Of a stretch of DNA of 58,259 bases, positions 39,853 to 48,557 are shown in pieces. The translations under genes were made by a program, and so were the position numbers. Each line of letters starts with the position of its first letter. Position 1 is the stretch's first letter. Source of the DNA: Obelidium mucronatum (lineage: Eukaryota > Chytridiomycota > Chytridiomycetes > Chytridiales > Chytriomycetaceae). The notes under the pieces are model-generated. The model made no database searches and had not been told where the DNA came from. It saw only the letters and a program-made list of their open reading frames with translations. The stretch spans positions 1-58,259 of the forward strand of contig JAIVFH010000170.1 of NCBI GenBank assembly GCA_025765595.1, read 5' to 3'.

Positions 39853-41671
39853 ATGCTGCTGCCGCTACTCCCTCTGCTTATCCTTTGCTTGTCCCTTTCC
39901 ACCAGTCCAGTCAATGCATACAAGGTGCCTGGACTGCTTGCGCCCAATACCACTGCCCCAGCCGTGCGCACCCGCTACGACTACCGCCAGTCGTTCAAGC
40001 CGCCGTACTTTGACCACGGCGACAAGACGCGGGTGCCGTACTTTGAGCTGTCAGCGAGTTGCGTACTTTTTGCTTTGTTTTCACGTTTCCGACGCTTGGC
40101 TGACAACTCGTCCAAACAAAAACACAAACAAAAACACAAACAAAAACACGATCAAAGCCGTCGTGCCCACCGACTCGTTCCTGCGCCTGACGTCGTCCCA
40201 GGCGCGCGGCGCCGTGCGCGCCACCAATGAAAATTTTCACGGCGAGTGGACGGCGGCGCTGCGCGTGGCGACGAGCGGCCGCGGCCACGTTGTGTTCGAG
40301 TACGGCGGCGCGCTGCTCGAGCTTGGCGCCGGCGGCATCGACGCATTTGTCATCACGGCGGGCGAGAAGCGGCGCGTCGGCGGCTGCGCGCTGGCCGCCG
40401 CATCGCGCGAGAAGGCGGTGAGGATCAAGTACATTGGAAACACGCTGGCCGTCGAGGCGGACTTTGTCTCTGCGTCAGTCTACGTGCCGTGCTTCTCTGC
40501 CAGCCACATTGACCTGCCAAAGGGCTCGCATTTCGCCTTCTCGGCCGCAAACGACCCCCACATCTACGACGACCATGATATCATTTCTTTTGAAGTCTTT
40601 GAAGTCAACCCGAAACCCAGGGTACGGTCTACTTGTTGCATAGGATGGAAGTGTGGAATTCTTGGCTGATACAAGCGTTTTTAGGTGGACAACACGGAAG
40701 AGTACAAGATTGATGATGCGACACTACGAGTTGAGTACCATGAAAGAGAAACTTGTTACAGATCCGCCGAAGGTGGTTTATTCCATTTGCGCTGAAGTCG
40801 TAATCCATTAACACGATACCTAACCAAATATTTATTGAATCAAATTTGCATAATAGGAGATTGAAAAAGTTGATGAACTCGTTGATCACATTCGACACGA
40901 AGAAGAAGAATCTCAACGACAACAACAACAACAAGGACTCGCAACGGCAGCAATGTCACCTCAAACTTTGACTGATATTCGTCAAACTCAATCTTTGATT
41001 CTCGAAACTCTTCGTTTGATTGAATCCAGAGTTGATGTCAGTAGCAGTAGCAGTAATAACGACGATAGGGCTCTTTCACAAGCTTCAAAAGATGCTATTG
41101 ATCAGACTATGGCTCGAATGCTTGCTCCAATGGATAGAAAAGTGGCTGAAATGAAGTCAACAATAGTGGAATTAGAGTTAGTCTTTTACTCCGCCAAAGA
41201 CGGTGTTTTCCATCGCCGTAGGCGGTGTCTTCCTTGTTTTTAATTCCAAACATTCTTTTGTTTTTTGATCCGTACTGCCGTAGGCAGTGTCTCCTATTTT
41301 TATCCCGATTACCTTCTTCCTTTGATCCATTTGGCCCATGGCAGCGCATCGTTGATTCAAACAATTAACCAACAACTTTATTTTAAAAAAAAAGGTCCCA
41401 ACTAGTCGGCCTCAATAAAAACATACAAGGACTCTATGAAGCGCTTCGAGACTTTGAAAAGAACGGAAACACACACATGACCAACATTGTACAAGCAATT
41501 GGCGTTTCACACGAAAAGATTGACAAGACACACAGAGTTGTTTCAAATGGAACCAAGCACCAATACTTCACCTATCTGGTCTGTTTGACTGTTGGTGGGA
41601 TCATGGTCTATGTTGGGCGTGTTATTTATAAGCTTTGGATAAGGGATCGCAGACCCAAAAAGTATATTTGA
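39853..41671 (+). CDS. ERGIC-53/Emp47-like cargo receptor, lectin-type (1)
   Basis: Five exons (39853-40057, 40158-40621, 40685-40729, 40857-41176, 41395-41671) give 436 residues. Signal peptide MLLPLLPLLILCLSLST; then the L-type lectin opening TRYDYRQSFKPPYF ... RVPYFELSA. The middle of the lectin domain is shortened: GRGHVVFEYGG, VRIKYIGNTLAVEADF, SHFAFSAANDPHIYDDHDII keep the flanking strands, but the Ca2+-binding FDxxDNDG loop is absent. A coiled coil follows (EIEKVDELVDHIRHEEEE), then a TM helix (YFTYLVCLTVGGIMVYVGRV) and a basic tail RRPKKYI with a KK signal near the end. Such proteins ferry glycoproteins from ER to Golgi; carbohydrate binding looks lost. Introns 3 and 4 are long and hold palindromic repeats. 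Confidence 0.85.
40764..40778. repeat. Palindromic repeat unit in lectin-1 intron 3
   Basis: CCGCCGAAGGTGGTT, identical in 15 bases to a unit in NAP1 intron 1. CCGCC/GGTGG can pair around GAA (one G-U). Confidence 0.7.
41191..41293. repeat. Three palindromic repeat units in lectin-1 intron 4
   Basis: CCGCCAAAGACGGTGTTTTCC at 41191, CGCCGTAGGCGGTGTCTTCC at ~41214 and CTGCCGTAGGCAGTGTCTCC at ~41274. The last two keep the stem by paired changes (CGCC/GGCG versus CTGCC/GGCAG) and share the 3' flank TGTCT(T)CC. Confidence 0.75.
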
Positions 41672-41808
41672 ACTGTCAAGAGCGGTTTTATTTTGAGTTA
41701 TTATTATGAATTAAAAAGGAGGCTTCTATATTTACTCTTCGATGTTGGTTTCTTTTGCAATAATATTGGCTCATATACCACTTGCCCCCTTCCAACTTGA
41801 AAAAAAAT

Positions 41809-41883
41809 AGAGGGAGAAAAGGGGAAAGAAAGGAGAAAGGAAAAGAGAAAGGAAAGGGGGAAAGGAAAAGGAAGAAAGGAAAA
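41809..41883. repeat. Pure polypurine tract, 75 nt
   Basis: An uninterrupted run of A and G (GGGGAAAG, GGAGAAAGG, GGAAAAGG units) on the plus strand between lectin-1 and four-TM gene C. It lies in the 360-bp gene-free gap and could form triplex (H-) DNA. Confidence 0.85.
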
Positions 41884-41975
41884 TGAGAGATCGAGCCGAA
41901 GGAACACTCACAACAGTGTGTTGGGTTGTTGCATCAAGACAGGTTTATTGAAGATATTTAGGTTCTGTTAAATCA

Positions 41976-41985
41976 GTCCGCACTT
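41976..41985 (+). promoter_or_regulatory. GTCCGCA element, four-TM gene C
   Basis: GTCCGCACTT, 58 bp upstream of the ATG at 42034; identical in ten bases to the element before gene A. Confidence 0.5.
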
Positions 41986-42033
41986 TCAATACTGTCAAGC
42001 TCCAGCCAAGCTCCAGCATCATCAGTATCAAAA

Positions 42034-42615
42034 ATGACGTCCATCCATCAGGACCGATCACCCCTATCAACAAGTCTCTACATTTTTACAGGGATGGTGA
42101 GACTGTCGGCCCTCTTCGATGTGACCATCCTCATGATCATCACCATCGGCCTCATCTCAGACAGCAGCAACACAGCAGCAAACATTTACGCTGCCATTTT
42201 AGTCATCGGATCTCTATGGAGCATCTTGGTAGCGTGCTTTGCGAATGTATCGGATGGCGGTGATGTGATCATTGTTTACACAGTGCACCTGATCCAGGAC
42301 CTTGTCTTTAGCATTATTGGATGGTTCTGTTTCGGAGGATACACTGGCTTCAACATTATCCAATACGTGAATATGTTTGGATTCGCCGAATGGCGGCGGA
42401 CGCTTCCAGTCTTGTACCAATTAATGTACTTTAATGTTTGGATGTCTTTGGTTCTGATTCCAACTGCAATCGTGGCGATTCCTCTGTTTCTGGTGGGCTC
42501 TCTTGTGCCTCTTGAGAGTAGAAGGAAGTGGGTTAAAGAGCATTGGAAGTTGAAACGGAAGGAGGAGCCTCCGGCACCGCTTGTGGCAATTTCGACTGTT
42601 TCGCCAATCGCATAG
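42034..42615 (+). CDS. Four-TM family protein C
   Basis: 193 residues, intronless. TM1 LFDVTILMIITIGLIS, TM2 IYAAILVIGSLWSILVACF, TM3 YTVHLIQDLVFSIIGWFCFG, loop YTGFNIIQYVNMFGFAEWRR, TM4 YFNVWMSLVLIPTAIVAIPL. A basic stretch (RRKWVKEHWKLKRK) precedes the tail PPAPLVAISTVSPIA. Best example of the family consensus. Confidence 0.87.
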   Translation: MTSIHQDRSPLSTSLYIFTGMVRLSALFDVTILMIITIGLISDSSNTAANIYAAILVIGSLWSILVACFANVSDGGDVIIVYTVHLIQDLVFSIIGWFCFGGYTGFNIIQYVNMFGFAEWRRTLPVLYQLMYFNVWMSLVLIPTAIVAIPLFLVGSLVPLESRRKWVKEHWKLKRKEEPPAPLVAISTVSPIA

Positions 42616-42757
42616 AAACTTGTTTTGAGCTGCTTTTTTTTTCGCTTCTTTGGTTCCATAAAATGCGGAAAACGTCGTGCGCGTGCATCCAATCGTAATT
42701 TCAACGTGTTCATACAAGTCGAACGAAAATTAATTTTAACAAACGTTGCGACCAACC

Positions 42758-43342
42758 ATGATCCCGCGATACCGGGGCTTAGGAATCCTTGTAGCTGTTG
42801 CAAGGGCACTTCCGATACTCTGCCACATCGCTTACCTCGTATTCATAATCAATGGCCTCATATCAGATATCAAAAGTAAAACAGACATCCCGATATGCAC
42901 GTACTTTGTATTCTCAGCTCTTGGACACAGTCTGTGCTTGATTTCTCATTGCATCGCTCCCTTCACTGAAGAGGACCTCGAATTGACCGCGAAGACTATT
43001 GGTTGTTACCTGTTGGGCACAGTCTTGACCACAATCTTTGGATGGTTCATGTTCAGATCAAACACTGGCGAATTCATAACAGACTATATCCGCATTTTTG
43101 GATTCTCCGAGTGGCGGACGCTTCCACTTCTTTTGCAAATTATGTACTTCAACATGTGGCTCGCCCTCGCCGTGGTGATTACTGCGGTTTTCTTGGCTTT
43201 CGTGGCTTGCATTGCCTGTGTTCTTAGCCTAGCGATCGATTTTCTGCGGCGGAAGCCAAAAACAGCACCTCTTGTTAGCATAGTGACTATTCCGCCTCTT
43301 GTTGCAGTTTCGGATGTACCACCCCTCGTCTCAGAAAGTTGA
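42758..43342 (+). CDS. Four-TM family protein D (double-tail subgroup)
   Basis: 194 residues, intronless. TM1 RALPILCHIAYLVFIINGLIS, TM2 YFVFSALGHSLCLISHCIA, TM3 IGCYLLGTVLTTIFGWFMF, loop IRIFGFSEWRTLPLLLQ, TM4 MYFNMWLALAVVITAVFLAF. The C-tail carries the motif twice: APLVSIVTIPPLVAVSDVPP. No GTCCGCA element is evident upstream; shares ACAAACGTTGC-like leader with gene F. Confidence 0.87.
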   Translation: MIPRYRGLGILVAVARALPILCHIAYLVFIINGLISDIKSKTDIPICTYFVFSALGHSLCLISHCIAPFTEEDLELTAKTIGCYLLGTVLTTIFGWFMFRSNTGEFITDYIRIFGFSEWRTLPLLLQIMYFNMWLALAVVITAVFLAFVACIACVLSLAIDFLRRKPKTAPLVSIVTIPPLVAVSDVPPLVSES

Positions 43343-43446
43343 ATTTACACATACCGCCTGGTTGGACAACAAACAAAGAATGTATATCTGTGTAGTATGA
43401 AGAGGTTCTACTTTATATTGAAAGTGTTTTGAACCAAAAATGACAA

Positions 43447-43456
43447 GTCCGCATTC
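43447..43456 (+). promoter_or_regulatory. GTCCGCA element before four-TM pseudogene
   Basis: GTCCGCATTC, 99 bp upstream of the pseudogene ATG at 43546. Confidence 0.4.
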
Positions 43457-43545
43457 CATTTATAAAATTTCTTCAACTGCGCGTTGCACACTTCAGCATT
43501 GGACAGCATAAGGCATCTCCTTCCGCCTGTTCCGAGAAAGCATCA

Positions 43546-44059
43546 ATGGCTTTCAATGTGTCTGCAGGCTTGCTGCTGCCAGGACTCTTTGACTTGGCCA
43601 TCCTTGTCATCTTCACCATTGCGACAAGAAGTAACACAGCAGCGAAAGTTTACTCTATCTTTGTAGCTGTCGTATCATTTTTTTGGCTGGCTATGTATTG
43701 CCATGTGAACGTGTCAACAAGATCTGATGTGCTCTTCATTTATGGTTTGCATCTAATCGCAGACGTGTTGTTCGCCATAATTGGGTGATTCTGCTTCAAA
43801 GAATACACTGGCAACAACGTTATCCAATGTGTGAATGCTTTTGGATTCACCGAAAGGCGACGGACGCTTCCAGTCCTGTACCAATTAAATGTACTTTAAC
43901 GTTTGGTGGGGTTTGGTTCTGGGGTTGACTGCTCTCGTGTCTAAGCTAATAGCTTTCGTGTACGTGATTTTGTTGAAAGAAGTTGTTGGGAATATGAAAC
44001 AAAAACGGAAGCCTCCAGCACCTCTTGTTGCAATCTCGATTGTGTCGCCAATCTCATAA
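43546..44059 (+). pseudogene. Four-TM family pseudogene with two lesions
   Basis: Close to gene C over its length. TM1 GLFDLAILVIFTIATR, TM2 and TM3 (HLIADVLFAIIG) are intact, then TGG of the conserved GW is TGA at 43786. After a further open stretch (YTGNNVIQCVNAFGFTERRR) an extra A in the LYQLMYFN codons (CAATTAAATG at ~43890) shifts the frame. The tail APLVAISIVSPIS is still readable in another frame before TAA at 44059. A young pseudogene. Confidence 0.88.
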
Positions 44060-44231
44060 GAAACCTTTTTTATTTTTTTATTTTTTTTTCAGTTCTTTTC
44101 TTTGGTACTTTGGGTTCATTCATGCGCCAGATATTTGTGAGTTACATTTGCAATAAATCATGATTACATGTGGAAATCGGGAGAAAATGCGAACTTGAAT
44201 AGGAATTCATGCGTGAACAGTAATTTACAGA

Positions 44232-44240
44232 ATCCGCATT
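44232..44240 (+). promoter_or_regulatory. Variant ATCCGCATT element, four-TM gene E
   Basis: ATCCGCATT, 71 bp upstream of the ATG at 44303; one mismatch to the GTCCGCATT form. Confidence 0.35.
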
Positions 44241-44302
44241 GTATAACACCCATTAGTCCCCACGCAGTTTTTCAGCGACTTCTTCCGGAAAATCGTCAGA
44301 AA

Positions 44303-44893
44303 ATGATCTCACAATACCAGAACGGCATCCTTATACTTCTTGCAAGGACTCTTCCACCTCTCTGTCACATTGCCTATCTCACATTCATTATCAAGGGCAT
44401 CATATCAGATCTCAGCATTGAGGGGGGTGTCTTCCTGTGCCTATACTTTATCTTAGCAGCCATCGGACACACGTTGTGCCTGATCACTCATTGGATTGCC
44501 TTTTGCTCAGAAGAAGGCCTGGAAATGAATGGGATGGCAATTAATTCGTACTATTGGGGTACAGTCGCGTCCTGTATCCCTGGATGGTCAATCTTTGGAG
44601 CATATACGGGCAAGATCTTTCCAACCTATATAAGCACTTATGGGTTTTCCGAGTGGCGGAAACTTCCACTTCTGATCCAAATTGTGTATTTCAACTTGTG
44701 GCTCTCCCTTGTATTTATAGTGGCTTTGTTGGCTCTCTTGCCGTGCTTTGAGGTCATTGACCCAGTGGTTGCTTTTTTTCTTCAGAAGGTGGCCAAGCGT
44801 CCGCGGCGGCAGCCAACACCAGCACCTCTTGTTGCCATCTCGACCATTCCGCCTCTTGTTGCGGTTTCAGATGTACCACCTCTCATCTCATAA
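44303..44893 (+). CDS. Four-TM family protein E (double-tail subgroup)
   Basis: 196 residues, intronless. TM1 LPPLCHIAYLTFIIKGIIS, TM2 YFILAAIGHTLCLITHWIA, TM3 YYWGTVASCIPGWSIFGAY, loop STYGFSEWRKLPLLIQ, TM4 VYFNLWLSLVFIVALLALL. Tail duplicated: APLVAISTIPPLVAVSDVPP. An in-frame ATG upstream (44168) would add 45 polar residues that no other member has. Confidence 0.86.
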   Translation: MISQYQNGILILLARTLPPLCHIAYLTFIIKGIISDLSIEGGVFLCLYFILAAIGHTLCLITHWIAFCSEEGLEMNGMAINSYYWGTVASCIPGWSIFGAYTGKIFPTYISTYGFSEWRKLPLLIQIVYFNLWLSLVFIVALLALLPCFEVIDPVVAFFLQKVAKRPRRQPTPAPLVAISTIPPLVAVSDVPPLIS

Positions 44894-45105
44894 GGACTGT
44901 TTCGCCAATCTCATAACCTACTTGTTCATTCTATAAAAACTGTCATTCTGTTTATTAAAAGGTTGTTCAACGCAAGAGAAGTTCTGAATCTGATAGTAAA
45001 GTGTAAAAAGTAATTTACAAAAAAACGTTGCTTGTGCAGCACGCGTTCGTAATGCAATTTTTTATTATATTTGGGCGACAGTCAATTAATTTTCAGAAAG
45101 TTGCA

Positions 45106-45672
45106 ATGATCGTGCAAAACAAGGGCCCAGGAATCTTTGTACTTGTTGCAAGAACACTTCCGGTGCTCTGTCACATTGCCTACCTTGTATTCATTGTCGA
45201 CGGCATGTTATCAGATCGCAGTTTTAAAGAGGATCTGATTCTGGGCACGTACTTTGTGCTTGCGACTATCGGACACAGCCTATGCTTGATTTTTCATGGC
45301 ATCGCTCACTTTGAAGAATACGACCTCGACTGGACTTGGATGTTTATTGGGTGGTACATCATGAGTATAATCGCAGCCAGTATCCCTGGGTGGTTCATCT
45401 TCAGCTCACACACTGGCAAGATCATCACAGACTATGTACACACTTATGGTTTCGCCGAGTGGCAAACGCTTTCACTCCTCATAAAAATTGTGTACTTCAA
45501 CATGTGGGTCGCCATCGCCATCGTGACTAGCGTGGTTCTCTTGGTTCTCGTGGGCTGCCTCAGTCTAGTGATTCCGTTTCCGCCGCCGCAGCAAAAACCA
45601 GCACCTCTTATTGCCATCTCGACGATCCCGCCTCTTGTTGCAGTTTCAGATGTACCGCCCCTCATCTCATGA
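45106..45672 (+). CDS. Four-TM family protein F (double-tail subgroup)
   Basis: 188 residues, intronless. TM1 LPVLCHIAYLVFIVDGMLS, TM2 YFVLATIGHSLCLIFHGIA, TM3 YIMSIIAASIPGWFIFSS, loop HTYGFAEWQTLSLLIK, TM4 VYFNMWVAIAIVTSVVLLVL. Tail APLIAISTIPPLVAVSDVPP. Closest to E and D by eye, in the same orientation, consistent with recent tandem duplication. Confidence 0.86.
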   Translation: MIVQNKGPGIFVLVARTLPVLCHIAYLVFIVDGMLSDRSFKEDLILGTYFVLATIGHSLCLIFHGIAHFEEYDLDWTWMFIGWYIMSIIAASIPGWFIFSSHTGKIITDYVHTYGFAEWQTLSLLIKIVYFNMWVAIAIVTSVVLLVLVGCLSLVIPFPPPQQKPAPLIAISTIPPLVAVSDVPPLIS

Positions 45673-45746
45673 CTTGTAGTGTATCGCGTAAAATATAGAA
45701 TCAATTTATGGCAATGATAAAAGTTGTTGTGTTTGGAGATTGCAAG

Positions 45747-45756
45747 TCCGCATTTT
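45747..45756 (+). promoter_or_regulatory. GTCCGCA element before a four-TM relic
   Basis: GTCCGCATTT in front of the decayed copy at ~45790-45980. Confidence 0.35.
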
Positions 45757-45789
45757 GTGGAGTTGCGTCTCTCCTTGAAATCACAAAGC

Positions 45790-45980
45790 AATTCTGATAC
45801 CCAAGGACAAGAGGATTGGTAACCACCTATGGGACATCTTTTGGTTAACGTTGGGGGTCTGCTTTACCGGTATTATCGACAGAACTATGGGTTCGCAATG
45901 GCGGAAACCGCCACCGGTTTCCAACTCATGTATTGCAATATTTGCTCTATTGTGTTTGCTGTGGTGACGAATGTGTGACG
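45790..45980 (+). pseudogene. Strongly decayed four-TM gene remnant
   Basis: Around 45886 the DNA reads TATGGGTTCGCAATGGCGGA, which aligns with the YGFAEWRK codons of the family minus a few bases, followed by FQLMYCNIC (for YQLMYFNVW). Little else survives. The rest of 45673-46285 contains no gene. Confidence 0.6.
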
Positions 45981-46285
45981 ATTCTTTGCAACTGTGGGGT
46001 TGGCAGAAATACTGCAAGGGACATCAGAAACCCAGTTCGTTTTGTTACAATTTCGAATATTTGAAAAATTTCGCTTATTTCATAATAATAACAATTAAAA
46101 TAGTAAGTTTACTTTACGCATTCTGGCCTCAGGAATTCCCTGGTGGAAAGATGCAAGCAGTTTGCAACTAAAAAAAACCGACATCCCAAATCCACTGATC
46201 TCTCAAAAGAGTAATCGCTGAGTGTCAAAACGTGTTGAGGCCAGGGGTTGGTGATAAAAATAAAAATAGAAAAGAAAACTGAACA

Positions 46286-47747
46286 ATGGCTCCATTTTGC
46301 GACGAATTCCTGCGTAGAATTCCGAAAACCGACTTGCATTGCCACTTGGTATTGTCGAACATGTGCTCTATTTTAAAATTGTGCTGATTGCTCGTCGCAG
46401 GATGGCTCAATCCGTCTGGAAACTCTTATAGATCTCTCCGTAGACCAGGGCTTATCCTTGCCAGCCTACGACATCGAAGGCTTGAAGAAATTAGTGTTTA
46501 AGGACAACTACAGCTCCCTGGAAGAATACCTCGAGTGTTTCAAATACACTACAGCTGTGCTGCGGAACGAAGTCGCCCTCGAACGGGTGGCTTATGAACT
46601 TGCTATAGACCAATTTTCCATCGGCGTGCGATACTTTGAAGTTCGCTTTGCCCCGCAGTTGAACGCGACTCCCGGTGTTTTAGCAATCGATGAAGTCATT
46701 GTGAAGGTGAATGATGGATTGCAACGCGCTGTGATGGAGTTCAACAGCAGGCCCGAGATTCTATCTGGAGATGAACCGGAGTATGGCTGTGGAATTATCG
46801 TTTGTGCCATGAGGTTCTTCACCGCTGATTCAAGCCCGTGGTACAAGAACTTTTGGGATGTTCATCAGCACGAGACACCAAAAAGGATCTATGGATTGGC
46901 TTCTGTTGCGTTAGTCGCTGCTGTAGGAAAGCTAAGAAATGAGTCGAATATTCCGATTGTTGCCATTGATATTGCTGGAGCAGAGTTTGGTTTTCCAGGT
47001 GATTCTCGCAAATCTGGCTGAAATAATGAGCAACTTATTAACTTTTCCTACTAGCCGGAGACCATAAAGAGGCATTTGAATTGGCCCATAAGAAATTCTT
47101 CTTCAAAACCATACATGCTGGAGAAGGTTATGGACCAGAGTCTATTTTCCAGGCAATCACCGATTGCCATGCAGAAAGAATTGGCCATGGCTATCATATT
47201 TTCGACGCAGAACATTTCAGTAATTCTGTCAGTTAAATTTCATTGGGGCGTTAGCGTTTTACTTACTGAAGTTATGCCTTCAATCACAGCAGAGTCGCAC
47301 GCTTGAAAGCCGAGAATCATACATTGGTAAACTTATCCAGTATATGTCCAATATGAGGATCTGCATTGAAGTTTGTCTCTCGAGCAACCTGCAGACCATC
47401 CCACAAGCCTCATTAGATCAACACCCAATCAAGCGAATGTTAGATCGCAAAATGGCGGTCACACTTTGTTCGGTACATTTGGGGGTCCATCGCTGGCTTC
47501 TTTTTTTTCTATTAACTGAACGACGAACCAGGACAATATGACAGTCTCACATACAAATGTCGAAAAGGAGTTAAAGATGGCGGTCGAGGCATTCAAATTG
47601 ACACCACAACAGGTCAAAGATATTATAATGACCGGCTTCAAGCGTTCGTTCATGGCACGAGATTATGTCGAAAAGAGAGCGTACAACCGTCGCGTAGATA
47701 ACTTTTACGTGCGATTGGAGCAAGAGTATGCCATTCGAGAACAATAA
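46286..47747 (+). CDS. Adenosine deaminase family enzyme
   Basis: Five exons (46286-46348, 46401-46998, 47055-47227, 47290-47472, 47532-47747) give 410 residues. The zinc-site motif [14 protein letters not shown] spans the first intron. Then come [29 protein letters not shown], the catalytic HAGEGYG, and RIGHGYHIF. The later metal/acid region is [17 protein letters not shown] and VTLCSDNM across intron 4. These match the ADA (adenosine aminohydrolase) fold and its order of His, Glu and Asp ligands. Reaction: adenosine or deoxyadenosine to inosine, in purine salvage. Intron 3 donor (GTCAGT) is the least certain splice site. It interrupts the four-TM array without sharing features with it. Confidence 0.88.
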
Positions 47748-47915
47748 TAAAGCGATTCTATAAACTCAGATATTCACAATTCAGGTGAATTCCACAGTAA
47801 TTTCCACAACTCAAGCCCTCTTTTCGGATCACTTGATCTGTCTTGGTAGGCATTTGTACGGCGGTTAGCATTTGAATTGAATAAAAATGTTCACTCAAGA
47901 AAAAATTAGCCACCC

Positions 47916-48476
47916 ATGGTTATGATACCGCAATACCAGGGCATCAGTATCCTTATGCACATTGCAAAACTGCTGCCGGTGCTTTTCCATGCTGCCTATA
48001 TAATATTCATCGTCATTGCCCTAATTTCGGACCCAAGCAATGTAGCAGCATATATATACTCCTTATTATTGGCAATTGCGCATATGTGGTGGCTCTTGGT
48101 TCATTGTTTTGTGGTCATCGATTTTAGCTTTGAAGATCTCGGAATGACAAAGCTGTTGCTTGCCTTTCATTGTATCGTTAATGTGGGATTCAGCATCATT
48201 GGATCCTTTTGTTTTGGAGGATATACTGGATATACTGTTGTTGGATACGCCTATTGCTTTGGTTTTGGTGAATGGCAGAATCTGCCGCTGATGTTCCAAC
48301 TCATGTACTTTAATATTTGGCTTGATATTGTGGGTATCATAGCATGCATTGTGGGGATTCTGCTGACAATTGCGTATGTTTGTTGCTTATGGGAGTACCT
48401 TGATTTTATTCAGGAGTGGTGCAAACCAAACCCACCACCACTCGTTGCGATTTCGACTGTGTCTCCATTAGAATAA
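47916..48476 (+). CDS. Four-TM family protein G
   Basis: 186 residues, intronless; ATG at 47916 with a second at 47922. TM1 LPVLFHAAYIIFIVIALIS, TM2 LLLAIAHMWWLLVHCFVVI, TM3 LAFHCIVNVGFSIIGSFCFG, loop YAYCFGFGEWQNLPLMFQ, TM4 MYFNIWLDIVGIIACIVGIL. Tail PPPLVAISTVSPLE. No clear GTCCGCA element upstream. Confidence 0.86.
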   Translation: MVMIPQYQGISILMHIAKLLPVLFHAAYIIFIVIALISDPSNVAAYIYSLLLAIAHMWWLLVHCFVVIDFSFEDLGMTKLLLAFHCIVNVGFSIIGSFCFGGYTGYTVVGYAYCFGFGEWQNLPLMFQLMYFNIWLDIVGIIACIVGILLTIAYVCCLWEYLDFIQEWCKPNPPPLVAISTVSPLE

Positions 48477-48557
48477 AATAATAAAATCAGAACCTAAACG
48501 CACAAGCCAAAATCATCACGCCGAATTATGGTTGATTTTATTTTTTACCATCAGAAT

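Noticed and set aside
45028..45105. N-terminal extension of four-TM protein F
   Set aside because: Uses a TTG start and adds a hydrophobic segment that no other family member has.
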